DNA of 64,000 nt from Methanoprimaticola sp047501175 (GTDB lineage: Archaea; Thermoplasmatota; Thermoplasmata; Methanomassiliicoccales; Methanomethylophilaceae). Of this stretch, positions 7,470-16,119 are shown piece by piece (the stretch's first letter is position 1; every line of letters begins with the position of its first letter). Where the stretch lies: assembly GCF_047501175.1 (NCBI RefSeq), contig NZ_JBEQWH010000002.1, forward strand, positions 62,001 through 126,000. The letters run 5' to 3'. A program made the translations under genes and the position numbers. Below the pieces are notes generated by a model. The model was given only the letters and a program-made list of their open reading frames with translations. It did no database searches and had not been told where the DNA came from.

Positions 7470-9569
7470 CTGACGGGCCGCAGGAAAGAGACGGATGCCC
7501 TCGCCGCTTCCGCGGCCCCGGACCTCTACGATTCGAAGCACTACATAAACAGGGAGCTCTCGTGGCTCGAGTTCAACAGGCGCTGCCTGGAGGAGGCGCA
7601 GGACAGGACCAACCCCCTCCTCGAGCGCGTGAAGTTCCTGGCGATATGCTACGGGAACCTGGACGAGTTCTACATGATCCGCGTCCCCGGGCTCATATCC
7701 AGGACCCCCATACCCGGTCCCGACTACCAGTCGGTGAGCTACAACTCCCTGATGGAGACCGTGTCGGAGACCGTCCAGTCCCTGGTGTCCCAGTACTCCG
7801 CATGCTGGACGTCCATAACGGAGGAGCTCGCCGAGGCCGGGATCCTCATCAGCAAGGTGGACTCCCTGACGCCCGACCAGCAGGCCTGGGTGGCCAACTT
7901 CTACAAGCAGAGGGTGCACCCCCTGCTCACGCCGCTCGCACTGGACGTCACCCACCCGTTCCCGTTCATCTCCAACAACTCGCTGAACATAGCGGTGAGG
8001 ATGTACGACAAGAGCCACGAGCAGCTGTTCGCCAGGGTGAAGGTCCCCGTGGGGACGATCCCCAGGTTCGTGCGCGTGCCCTCGTCCAAGGGGGAGCAGT
8101 ACGTCCTCCTGGAGGACATACTGGAGAGGCACATATCGTCCCTTTTCCCCGGCCTCGACGTGGTCGGGGCGTACATGTTCCGCGTCACCAGGAACGCCGA
8201 CGTGAAGGTCACCATCGACGAGGCATGCGACTTCATGACGGCCGTCGAGGAGTCCCTGGAGGACAGGGACATAGGCTTCCCCGTGCGCATGACGGTGGAG
8301 CGCTCCATGCCGAAGGACATGGTCAAGCTGTTCGCCAGGAACCTCAAGCTCGGGGACCTCCAGGTCCACCGGACGGACGGCATCAACCTCGGGGACCTGT
8401 GGGAGCTCGTAGGCCTCAACTATCCCAAGCTGAAGAACAAGCCCTTCGACCCGTACACCCCGCCGGAGTTCGGGGAGGGGATAGACCTGTTCGAGGCCAT
8501 CCGCTCGAAGGACTGGATCCTCTTCCACCCGTACGAGTCGTTCCAGACCGTGGTGCGCTTCGTCACGGCCGCGGCGGAGGACCCCTATGTCCAGAGCATC
8601 AAGATCTGCCTCTACAGGATAGGTAAGGACCCGTACCTGGTCAAGGCGCTGATGAGGGCGAAGGAGAACGGCAAGACCGTGTCCGTCCTGATGGAGCTCC
8701 GTGCCAAGTTCGACGAGAGCAACAACATCCTCTGGGCGAGGGAGATGGAGAAGATCGGGGTGCACGTGGTCTACGGGCCGGTGAACCTGAAGGTCCACTC
8801 GAAGCTCCTCCAGGCCGTCAGGCTGGAGGGCGACAAGCTCGTCCGCTACACCCACATGAGCTCCGGGAACTACAACTCATCGACAGCCAAGCAGTACGGG
8901 GACATATCGTTCCTCACGGCGAACCCCGAAATAGGGGAGGACGTGGGAGAGCTGTTCAACGCCCTGACGGGATTCTTCGGCCCCAGGATGTACACGCACC
9001 TCCTGGTCGCACCGCTCACCCTGAAGAGCTCCCTGATAGACAAGATCAAGAGGGAGATCGAGGTGTGCAGGACGACCGGGTCAGGGTACATAGCGATGAA
9101 GGCCAACGGTCTCATCGATTCGGACATAATAGCAACGCTCTACAAGGCGTCCATCGCGGGCGTCAAGGTCGACCTCAACATCCGCGGCCTGTGCTGCCTG
9201 CGCCCCGGGGTGCCCGGGATCTCCGAGAACATCCGCGTCACGAGCATAGTGGACAGGTTCCTGGAGCATTCCAGGATCTACTACTTCGAGAACGGCGGCA
9301 GGTCGGAGATGTACATGGGGTCCTCGGACATGATGCCCAGGAACCTCCTGGCGAGGGTGGAGGTGCTGTTCCCCATACTCGATCCCAAGATGCTCGAGAG
9401 CATACGCGACAACATCCTTCGCATCCACTTCGAGGACAACGTGAAGGCGCGCGAGCTGCTGCCCGACGGGACGTACCGTCTCGTCACCCGGCCGTCCGGC
9501 AAGCGCAAGATGAGGTCGCAGGAGTGGTTCCTCGAGAACAGGGGTTGCTGGCATGGAACAGAGGAATGA
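7470..9569 (+). CDS. ppk: Polyphosphate kinase (PPK1 type), non-canonical start
   Basis: About 699 residues, matching PPK1. It reversibly polymerises ATP gamma-phosphate into polyphosphate. Seen: N-domain YINRELSWLEFNRR near residue 25; catalytic LKVHSKLLQ with the His that is autophosphorylated in PPK1; HMSSGNYN and the C-terminal IRGLCCLRPG and RIYYFENGG motifs. The conserved N-domain lies upstream of the first in-frame ATG/GTG (GTG 7629), so translation must begin earlier, yet between hisD's stop and that motif no ATG, GTG or TTG is in frame. Candidates are ATC 7467 and CTG 7470 (6 and 9 nt after GGAGG at 7456-7460) or ATT 7461. Downstream ppx overlaps by 17 bp. Confidence 0.9.
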   Translation: MTGRRKETDALAASAAPDLYDSKHYINRELSWLEFNRRCLEEAQDRTNPLLERVKFLAICYGNLDEFYMIRVPGLISRTPIPGPDYQSVSYNSLMETVSETVQSLVSQYSACWTSITEELAEAGILISKVDSLTPDQQAWVANFYKQRVHPLLTPLALDVTHPFPFISNNSLNIAVRMYDKSHEQLFARVKVPVGTIPRFVRVPSSKGEQYVLLEDILERHISSLFPGLDVVGAYMFRVTRNADVKVTIDEACDFMTAVEESLEDRDIGFPVRMTVERSMPKDMVKLFARNLKLGDLQVHRTDGINLGDLWELVGLNYPKLKNKPFDPYTPPEFGEGIDLFEAIRSKDWILFHPYESFQTVVRFVTAAAEDPYVQSIKICLYRIGKDPYLVKALMRAKENGKTVSVLMELRAKFDESNNILWAREMEKIGVHVVYGPVNLKVHSKLLQAVRLEGDKLVRYTHMSSGNYNSSTAKQYGDISFLTANPEIGEDVGELFNALTGFFGPRMYTHLLVAPLTLKSSLIDKIKREIEVCRTTGSGYIAMKANGLIDSDIIATLYKASIAGVKVDLNIRGLCCLRPGVPGISENIRVTSIVDRFLEHSRIYYFENGGRSEMYMGSSDMMPRNLLARVEVLFPILDPKMLESIRDNILRIHFEDNVKARELLPDGTYRLVTRPSGKRKMRSQEWFLENRGCWHGTEE

Positions 9570-11187
9570 TGCCGAGACCGTCGGCTTCATCGACGTGGGG
9601 ACCAACTCCGTACATCTCCTGGTGGTGAGGTTCTACCCGGAGTCGTCGGGCACCCCCATATTCCAGGACAAGGAGTCCCTGCGTCTCGGCAGGAGCCTGT
9701 ACCAGGACGGCCGCATAGACCGCGAGTCCATAGACAAGGCCGCGCTGGTGATCCGCCGCTTCTCCCAGATATCCAAGAACCTGGGCGCCGACCACGTCAT
9801 AGCGTTCGCCACGTGCGCGGCGAGGGAGGCGGAGAACCGTCAGGAGCTCATCGACTCCGTCGCCGACGAGGTGGAGCTGAAGGTCATCCCCGGCACCGAG
9901 GAGGCCAGGCTCATCGCGCTCGGCGTCTTCGGGGACACGGGGCCGGACGTCCGCACGATCGAGCTGGACATCGGCGGCGGCAGCACCGAGATAACCATAC
10001 GCGAGAAGGGGGAGAACCTCTTCATAGACAGCCTCAGCATGGGGGCCGTCAGGTTCCATTACTCGCTCGGCGTGGACTGCACCAGGCCGGTCTCCAGGGA
10101 GGACTACTCGTATCTGCTCCGCAACGTGGACATGGCCTCATACCACGCCGTTAACAAGGTCCGCATGCTGGGATTCCGCAAGGCCGTAGGCTCGTCGGGC
10201 ACATTCATCGCCCTCGCGGAGATGTGCGCCTTCCGCCGCCCGGACCATGACGCGTCCTACCTGAGGTTCGACGAGCTCCATGAGCTCATGGCGGACCTGT
10301 GCAGGATGACGCTGGAGCAGCGCCTGGCCGTCCCCGGCATGGGGAAGAACAGGGCGGACATCATCATCCCCGGCGGCGCCGTGGCCGAGGAGCTCATGTC
10401 CCTGTTCGGCGTGTCCGAGATAGAGATCAGCAACAACGGCATGAAGCAGGGCATGATGCTGGAGCACCAGCTCCTGCGCGGACGCGCGGTGTTCAGCGCC
10501 CGCGACTCGTCCGTAAGGTCGCTGGCCCATCGCTGCCAGTACGACCGCAGGCATGCGGAGACCGTCCAGCGCAACGCGCTATCGTTCTTCGACCAGACCC
10601 TCCAGCTCGGGATCCACGACCTGGACGGCCAATGGAGGAGCCTCCTGTCCTGCGCATGCATCCTGCACGACGTGGGCGAGCTCATAAGCTACTCCAACCA
10701 CAACGTCCTGTCCCAGATAATAATCGAGAAGTCGGAGCTGCAGGGGTTCACGTGCCAGGAGATCCACGCCATGGCGCTGATGGCGAGGTTCCACCACAAG
10801 AAGTTCCCTGGGCCCAAGGACTCGAGGTTCGAGGGGCTGTCCAAGGGCGAGGTCAAGGCCATACGGACCTGTGCGATGATGCTGAAGGTCGCCGACGTCA
10901 TGGACCGCCACAGGAACAACGCCATCAGGTCGTTCAGGCTCCGCGTGGACGGCAACGACCTGGTCATAGACCTGTCGGCTGACGAGGACCCCAGCATGGA
11001 GATGTGGAGCCTGGAGCGCATCGCCCCCGACTTCCTGAGGCTGTTCGGAATGGGCCTGGTGCCCGTCTCGTCGGACACCCTGTCCGCCAGGCGCTCGGAG
11101 CTTCCCCCAAGGCGTTTCCGATGCCTGTTTATAACGGATTCCGGTAAAAATGCCTGGAAATGGAATATTTCGAACAAACTAATTTAA
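9553..11187 (+). CDS. ppx: Exopolyphosphatase / GppA-type phosphatase with HD domain
   Basis: A 544-residue protein. Residues 10-305 form the ASKHA-fold Ppx/GppA domain with phosphate loops FIDVGTNSVHLLV (~12) and ELDIGGGSTEI (~138); residues ~310-500 form an HD-type helical domain with CILHDVGELI and FHHKK. It hydrolyses polyphosphate processively (or pppGpp in GppA relatives). The overlap with ppk suggests coupled synthesis and breakdown of polyphosphate. The last ~30 codons are AT-richer and contain the putative TATA element of the next transcript. Confidence 0.9.
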   Translation: MEQRNDAETVGFIDVGTNSVHLLVVRFYPESSGTPIFQDKESLRLGRSLYQDGRIDRESIDKAALVIRRFSQISKNLGADHVIAFATCAAREAENRQELIDSVADEVELKVIPGTEEARLIALGVFGDTGPDVRTIELDIGGGSTEITIREKGENLFIDSLSMGAVRFHYSLGVDCTRPVSREDYSYLLRNVDMASYHAVNKVRMLGFRKAVGSSGTFIALAEMCAFRRPDHDASYLRFDELHELMADLCRMTLEQRLAVPGMGKNRADIIIPGGAVAEELMSLFGVSEIEISNNGMKQGMMLEHQLLRGRAVFSARDSSVRSLAHRCQYDRRHAETVQRNALSFFDQTLQLGIHDLDGQWRSLLSCACILHDVGELISYSNHNVLSQIIIEKSELQGFTCQEIHAMALMARFHHKKFPGPKDSRFEGLSKGEVKAIRTCAMMLKVADVMDRHRNNAIRSFRLRVDGNDLVIDLSADEDPSMEMWSLERIAPDFLRLFGMGLVPVSSDTLSARRSELPPRRFRCLFITDSGKNAWKWNISNKLI

Positions 11188-11188
11188 A
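11181..11188 (+). promoter_or_regulatory. TATA-like element overlapping the ppx stop
   Basis: AATTTAAA includes the ppx stop TAA and lies about 26 nt upstream of the hairpin beginning at 11211, the expected distance to a transcription start. Confidence 0.35.
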
Positions 11189-11210
11189 CTGCTAGGGAAT
11201 GACCAAAGTA

Positions 11211-11261
11211 AAGCGGAAGCTGGTCCCCTTGCAGGAAGAGATTCCAAACTGGCTTCTGCTT
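11211..11261 (+). ncRNA. Putative structured leader or small RNA upstream of nreA
   Basis: AAGCGGAAGCTGG (11211-11223) can pair with CTGGCTTCTGCTT (11249-11261) in a 13-bp stem of Watson-Crick and G-U pairs, enclosing a 25-nt loop that can itself form GGAA/TTCC. G-U pairing rather than perfect DNA symmetry argues for an RNA-level fold. It begins where a transcript from the TATA-like box at 11181-11188 would start. It is not T-tailed, so not a plain terminator. The 169-nt gap between ppx and nreA holds nothing else recognisable. Confidence 0.3.
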
Positions 11262-11356
11262 CACCCTGTTTATGCGCCTTGCTGTGTGACGGGGTTTTCC
11301 ATCATCATCCCGCCGAATGCAAAGGGTCGGGACTGCCATGGGAGGTGTGCGCCACG

Positions 11357-12631
11357 GTGATCAACCCCAGATACTTCGACGAGGGAGACTCCCGCACGGG
11401 CACCACCATGAAGGCGGGGCTGTGCTCGATATGCAAGGGCGCCCATCGCCTGTGCGGGAAGGAGCGCTGCCCGCTGATGATCAAGTTCTACTCCCAGCAG
11501 AGGACGCGCCCGCTCATCGACTCCAGGGACCTGGCCGGGTCCAGTCCCCCTGCCGTGTTCGTGGGGAGGTACGGATATCCGAAGGTGGACATCGGCCCCC
11601 TGCTGCCACCCGAGTTCGGGGACACCTCCGAGATGGGGACGCCCGAGAGATGGGTCGGGAAGAGCATAGACGAGATCGTCGACATGAGGTTCCGGCTGGT
11701 CCGCGGGAAGTACAGGATCGACGCCAGGGACTTCTCCAAGGGAGGGCGGATGGTCGACAACGTCCAGGAGATCGCACTGGCCGCGAAGTCCATAGACGTG
11801 GAGGCCAGCTTCTCCCAGAAGCCGAAGGGCCGCGTCGTGCTGGACGACAACATCGAGCCCTTCGGGCCGTCCGCGAGGCTGGAGGGCATGCGCCTAGGCA
11901 ACGGGAGGTTCGAGAGGAACCTGGAGAAGAGCTTCTACGACACCGACATGAGGGCGGTGGACGCCGTCGTGAGCGCGTATCGCAGCGGGACCCTGATCTC
12001 CGAGATCCAGAAGGCGTTCTCCGTCGGTACGATGGGGATCGGCCGCAACCGCAGGTTCGTCCCCACGAGATGGAGCATCACCGCCGTCGACGACATGATC
12101 GGGAAGGACCTGCTGAAGACCACCAAGTGGAACCCCACGATAGACGACTTCAGGCTGTACAGGTGGCAGGAGCTGGACAACCGCTGGGCGATCCTGCTGA
12201 TGCCGTGCACATGGAGGTTCGAGCTCATAGAGGCGTGGTATCCCGACACCACCTGGAACCCCACCGGCAGGACCATAGACATCATACACGACAGCGAGAT
12301 GTTCGACGGACGCTCCGAGTACGCCCACATAGGGGGTTGCTACTATGCGTCCAGGATGGCCGTGAACGAGCTGCTGATCGAGGAGGGCAGGACCGCCGGC
12401 GCCGTTATCATGAGGGAGGCCCATCCCGGCTACGTGATGCCGGTGGGGGTGTGGAACGTCCGCGAGAACGTGCGCGCGGCGCTGAGGACCGAGCCACTCC
12501 ACTTCGAGACGCTGGACCAGGCGCTGACCTCGGTGGAGGAGATGATGGACATCAAGCGCGACACGTGGATCAGGAATTCCGATGTGATGCGGGACTGGAT
12601 GGTTCAAAGGAGGATCGAGGACTATTATTGA
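11357..12631 (+). CDS. nreA: Archaeal DNA repair protein NreA
   Basis: A 424-residue Nre-family protein (DUF650/DUF651). The N-terminal Cys cluster CSIC...LCGKERC (~22-37) precedes the conserved FVGRYGYPKVDIGP and the long DUF650 core. The C-terminus ends in QRRIEDYY, a perfect match to the PIP-box pattern Q-x-x-h-x-x-a-a that binds PCNA, a feature of archaeal NreA. NreA acts in DNA damage repair in archaea. GTG 11357 is chosen because GGAGGTG at 11341-11347 lies 9 nt upstream; ATG 11408 (407 aa) is the alternative. Confidence 0.9.
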   Translation: MINPRYFDEGDSRTGTTMKAGLCSICKGAHRLCGKERCPLMIKFYSQQRTRPLIDSRDLAGSSPPAVFVGRYGYPKVDIGPLLPPEFGDTSEMGTPERWVGKSIDEIVDMRFRLVRGKYRIDARDFSKGGRMVDNVQEIALAAKSIDVEASFSQKPKGRVVLDDNIEPFGPSARLEGMRLGNGRFERNLEKSFYDTDMRAVDAVVSAYRSGTLISEIQKAFSVGTMGIGRNRRFVPTRWSITAVDDMIGKDLLKTTKWNPTIDDFRLYRWQELDNRWAILLMPCTWRFELIEAWYPDTTWNPTGRTIDIIHDSEMFDGRSEYAHIGGCYYASRMAVNELLIEEGRTAGAVIMREAHPGYVMPVGVWNVRENVRAALRTEPLHFETLDQALTSVEEMMDIKRDTWIRNSDVMRDWMVQRRIEDYY

Positions 12632-13412
12632 CACGACCCTTGCAGAGTTCTCCGGCGAGGCGCTGGAATGGGACGGGGAGTTCCGCATAGTCGAGTGCGG
12701 GAGGGCTCTGTCGCCCTCGGGCCTGGACGAGATGGACTACGCCCTGAACCCGTACGGGGGGTGCGAGCACGGGTGCATATACTGCTACGCCCCCGGCCAC
12801 ACCCATTCAGACCTCTCGACCTGGAGGGTGGTCCGTGTCAAGAGGAACGTGGCCGACCGCCTCTCTAAGGAGCTGCCGTTCGCGGAGGGGACGATCGGGA
12901 TCGGCACGGTCACGGACCCGTACCAGGCCGCGGAGAGGCGCTTCCGCCTGACCCGCTCCTGCCTGGAGATACTGAGGGAGAACGACAGGGAGGTCCACAT
13001 ACACACCAAGTCGGACCTCGTCCTCAGGGACATGGACATCCTCGGCGGCATGAGATGCGTGGTGGGGATGACGGTCACCACCGCCGACGACCGCTCGTCC
13101 AAGATGACGGAGCCTGGGGCGCCTCTCCCTTCTGCGAGGCTCGAGGCCCTCGGGGCGCTCCTGGACGCCGGGATGGACGCATACGCCTTGGTCGCACCGG
13201 TGATGTCATCCCTGGAGGGCAGGGAGGCAGACCTGGCGGACGGCCTCGCGGCCACGGGGGTGAGGGACGTGTTCATCGAAGGGCTCAACACGCGCCTCGT
13301 GGACATGACCAGGATGGACAGGATGCGCATCTCCCATTCCGCGAGGGCGGAGGCGGAGCTCGCCCGCCAATGCCTCAGGCGCGGATTGACGGTGAACGGC
13401 AGGTCCGGATAA
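12627..13412 (+). CDS. Radical SAM protein, SPL-like (COG1533-type), non-canonical start
   Basis: Radical SAM motif GCEHGCIYCYA (CxxxCxxC) followed by the TIM-barrel strands expected (GTVTDPYQ, VHIHTKSD). The sequence before it, RALSPSGLDEMDYALNPYGGC, is the conserved N-terminus of archaeal SPL-like radical SAM proteins, so the first ATG at 12732 is too far downstream. No ATG/GTG/TTG is in frame between there and the nreA stop; an ATT at 12627 overlaps that stop (ATTGA) with GAGG 6 nt upstream. From ATT the product is 261 aa. Substrate unknown; adjacency to nreA hints at nucleic acid metabolism. Confidence 0.8.
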   Translation: MDTTLAEFSGEALEWDGEFRIVECGRALSPSGLDEMDYALNPYGGCEHGCIYCYAPGHTHSDLSTWRVVRVKRNVADRLSKELPFAEGTIGIGTVTDPYQAAERRFRLTRSCLEILRENDREVHIHTKSDLVLRDMDILGGMRCVVGMTVTTADDRSSKMTEPGAPLPSARLEALGALLDAGMDAYALVAPVMSSLEGREADLADGLAATGVRDVFIEGLNTRLVDMTRMDRMRISHSARAEAELARQCLRRGLTVNGRSG

Positions 13413-13461
13413 TCCAGATGGCCGTCCAGTATCTACCATGAATCGGTTTTCTTCAAAATAC

Positions 13462-13469
13462 TTTTATAG
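13462..13469 (+). promoter_or_regulatory. TATA box of the thermosome gene
   Basis: TTTTATAG followed by a short leader carrying AGGTGAT (13499-13505), a strong ribosome binding site 6 nt before the ATG. This is one of the few clearly leadered genes here, suiting a highly expressed protein. Confidence 0.55.
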
Positions 13470-13511
13470 AAGAACTAAATTGTCGAACGTAGAAATACAG
13501 GTGATATTGCC

Positions 13512-15137
13512 ATGTACGGTTCTGGAAATCAGCCCGTTATCGTGCTCAAAGAGGGCACCGAGAGGAGCAAGGACAAAGAAGCACAGTTCAACAACATCAG
13601 CGCGGCCAAGGCCGTCGCGGACGCGGTCAGGTCCACCCTTGGACCCAAGGGAATGGACAAGATGCTGGTCAACACCATCGGAGATGTCGTCATCACCAAC
13701 GACGGAGTGACCATCCTCAAGGAGATCGATGTCCAGCACCCCGCCGCCAAGATGGTCGTCGAGGTCGCCAAGACCCAGGACGCCGAGTGCGGCGACGGTA
13801 CCACCACCAGCGTCGTCATCGCCGGAGAGCTTCTCAAGCAGTCCGAGTCCCTCATCGACGCCAACGTCCACCCCACCGTCATCACCAACGGATTCAAGAT
13901 GGCCGCGGACAAGGCAGTGGAGATCCTCAACGACATCGCCATCGACGCCAAGAGCGACAAGGTCCTCAAGACCGTCGCCGCCACCGCCCTGACCGGCAAG
14001 TCCGTCGGGGACGAGGAGGAGACCCTGGCGGAGATCGTCGTCAAGGCCTGCAAGTCCGTCGTCGAAGAGGGCAAGGTCGACACCAAGAACATCCGCATCC
14101 AGAAGAAGGTCGGCGGAGTCATCGGTGACACCTACCTCGTGCAGGGAGTCGTCATCGACAAGGAGAAGGTCCACAGCAGGATGCCCACCCACGTCGAGAA
14201 GGCGAAGATCGCCCTGTTCTCCTGCCCCCTCGAGGTCAAGAAGACCGAGTTCGACGCCCAGATTCAGATCACCGACCCCACCATGATGTCCTCCTTCCTC
14301 GCCGAGGAGGAGAACACCCTGAAGGCCATGGTCGACCAGATCAAGTCCGTCGGAGCCAACGTCGTGTTCTGCCAGAAGGGAGTCGACGAGCTCGTCCAGC
14401 ACTACCTCGCCAAGAACGGCATCCTCGGATACAGGAGGCTCAAGGAGTCCGATCTCGAGGCCATCGCCAAGGCCACCGGAGCCAACATCGTCGGGAACGT
14501 CATGGAGCTCACCAAGGCCGACCTCGGAACCGCCGGGGCCATCGACGAGACCCAGGTCGGAGAGGACGGAATGGCGTTCATCACCGGATGCAAGAACCCC
14601 AAGGCGATCACCATCTTCGTCCGCGGCGGTACCGAGCACGTCCTCGAGGAAGTCGAGAGGGCGCTCGAGGACGCCATCCGCGTGGTCGGAGTCGCCATCG
14701 AGGACGGGAAGGTCGTCGCAGGCGCAGGTGCGCCCGAGATCGAGCTCGAGCTCAGGCTCGACGACTTCGCGGCCTCCGTCGGAGGAAGGGAGCAGCTCGC
14801 CATCGAGAAGTTCGCCAAGGCCATGGAGATCATCCCCTGGACCCTCGCCGAGAACGCGGGAATCGATCCCATCGACAGCATCATCAAGCTGAAGAACGCC
14901 CACGAGAAGAAGAACGCCAAGGCCAAGTACTTCGGTCTCGACCTCGACACCGGAGAGGCCGTCGACATGAACGCCAAGAACGTCCTCGAGCCCCTCAGGG
15001 TGAAGGTCCAGGCGATCAACTCCGCTCAGGAGGTCGCCAACATGATCCTCAGGATCGACGACGTCATCGCTTCCCGCAGGGCACCCCCCATGCCTCCCCA
15101 GGGCGGAGCACCCCCCATGGGAATGCCCGGAATGTGA
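13512..15137 (+). CDS. thsA: Thermosome subunit (group II chaperonin)
   Basis: A 541-residue chaperonin subunit. Seen: N-terminal NISAAKAVADAVRSTLGPKGMDKM, ATPase motif GDGTTTSVV (~95), the apical domain, and a second nucleotide segment with VAGAGAPEIEL. The tail is Pro/Met/Gly-rich and ends GMPGM, like the flexible tails of thermosomes. It forms double-ring ATP-dependent folding chambers in the cytosol. Codon use is strongly biased (GTC, ATC, AAG, GGA), consistent with high expression. A strong terminator follows; single-gene transcript. Confidence 0.97.
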   Translation: MYGSGNQPVIVLKEGTERSKDKEAQFNNISAAKAVADAVRSTLGPKGMDKMLVNTIGDVVITNDGVTILKEIDVQHPAAKMVVEVAKTQDAECGDGTTTSVVIAGELLKQSESLIDANVHPTVITNGFKMAADKAVEILNDIAIDAKSDKVLKTVAATALTGKSVGDEEETLAEIVVKACKSVVEEGKVDTKNIRIQKKVGGVIGDTYLVQGVVIDKEKVHSRMPTHVEKAKIALFSCPLEVKKTEFDAQIQITDPTMMSSFLAEEENTLKAMVDQIKSVGANVVFCQKGVDELVQHYLAKNGILGYRRLKESDLEAIAKATGANIVGNVMELTKADLGTAGAIDETQVGEDGMAFITGCKNPKAITIFVRGGTEHVLEEVERALEDAIRVVGVAIEDGKVVAGAGAPEIELELRLDDFAASVGGREQLAIEKFAKAMEIIPWTLAENAGIDPIDSIIKLKNAHEKKNAKAKYFGLDLDTGEAVDMNAKNVLEPLRVKVQAINSAQEVANMILRIDDVIASRRAPPMPPQGGAPPMGMPGM

Positions 15138-15152
15138 TTCCATAAAACCTCA

Positions 15153-15206
15153 GGGGTCTCAGGACCCCGCCCATATACCGGTCCCGGGTCCTCCCGGGAC
15201 CCTTTT
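15153..15206 (+). terminator. Double hairpin terminator after the thermosome gene
   Basis: GGGGTC-TCAG-GACCCC at 15153-15168, then a 9-bp perfect stem with loop TCCT at 15180-15201 (core GTCCCGGG/CCCGGGAC), directly followed by CCTTTTCT. The second hairpin plus T-run is the likely termination site. The remaining 118 nt to the recombinase contain its TATA-like ATTAAATATC (15281-15290). Confidence 0.72.
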
Positions 15207-15324
15207 CTCCCCCTCGATGCCGATAGGAACGGCCATTCACGAGAGCTGCCGAGAGCCTCTGCAGTCCGCATTCCGCCCCTATTAAATATCGATGAGGACA
15301 ATGCGTCCCCGGGATGGATGCACG

Positions 15325-16119
15325 ATGCGTGCCGCACTATACGCCAGGGTCTCCACTGACGATCAGGCGGTCGAGGGATTCTCGCTCGATGCGCAGATAA
15401 AGAGGCTGGAGGCATACTGCAGGGTCCGCGGATGGGATATCGCGGACGAGTACAGGGACGAGGGTTTCTCCGGTAGGAACACCAAGCGTCCAGAGTACGA
15501 TCGCATGATGAGGGAATCGGACGGATGGGACGTCCTCCTGGTCCTGAAGATGGACCGTATCCACAGGAACAGCGTGAACTTCGCCCGGATGATGGACGAC
15601 CTCAGGGACATAGGAAAGGAGTTCAACTCCGTACAGGAGAAGTTCGACACCACCACCGCCATGGGCCGCTTCGTCATGGACATCATGCAGAGGATAGCCC
15701 AGCTGGAATCGGAGCAGATCGGCGAGAGGACGTACATGGGGATGGAGTTCAAGGCGCGCAACGGGACCGGCCACCTGGGCTCCGGACATCCGTACGGCTA
15801 CACCTACACGGAGGACGGCCTCGAGATCGTCAGGGACGAGGCGCACACCGTCAGGGCGATATACAACATGTATGTGCGCGGTTCCACCATGGACGACATA
15901 GCCGGGTTCCTGAACAGTGCGGAGATACCCGCGAAGAAGGGCGGGCAGTGGAACAAGCAGTCCGTCTGCAACATCCTCCACAACCCCCTGTATGCGGGCT
16001 ACATCGATTGGAACGGCATCATACGCCGCGGTGAGCAGGATGCGATCATAGACCGCTCGACGTTCGAGAGGGTCAACGGCCCGCTCGAGCTAAGCCGATG
16101 CGCGCCGCGATATACGTGA
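15325..16119 (+). CDS. Serine recombinase 1 of a tandem pair
   Basis: A 264-residue serine recombinase: resolvase catalytic domain with nucleophile Ser in LYARVSTDDQ (residues 5-14), VLKMDRIHRN and the ESEQIGERTYMGM helix, followed by the 'recombinase' DNA-binding domain (~155-250) with MYVRGSTMDDIA and ILHNPLYAGYI. It stops soon after that domain and lacks the zinc ribbon and coiled coil of large integrases. ATG 15325 is favoured by the TATA element; ATG 15292 is possible. Its last 22 bp overlap the start of the second recombinase. Target DNA is unknown. Confidence 0.88.
   Translation: MRAALYARVSTDDQAVEGFSLDAQIKRLEAYCRVRGWDIADEYRDEGFSGRNTKRPEYDRMMRESDGWDVLLVLKMDRIHRNSVNFARMMDDLRDIGKEFNSVQEKFDTTTAMGRFVMDIMQRIAQLESEQIGERTYMGMEFKARNGTGHLGSGHPYGYTYTEDGLEIVRDEAHTVRAIYNMYVRGSTMDDIAGFLNSAEIPAKKGGQWNKQSVCNILHNPLYAGYIDWNGIIRRGEQDAIIDRSTFERVNGPLELSRCAPRYT

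Noticed and set aside
9569..11187. ppx tail as a separate small gene
   Set aside because: The C-terminal HD-like domain is continuous with the phosphatase domain, as in many Ppx/GppA proteins.
13464..15143. A 559-codon open frame antisense to the thermosome gene
   Set aside because: It mirrors the strongly biased codons of the chaperonin (Leu/Asp/Gly/Val-rich, no motifs) and has no promoter; it is a shadow of the high-GC coding strand.
15325..16119. Amber (Pyl) readthrough joining the two recombinases
   Set aside because: Gene 1 ends in TGA, gene 2 has its own ATG and complete catalytic domain in another frame.
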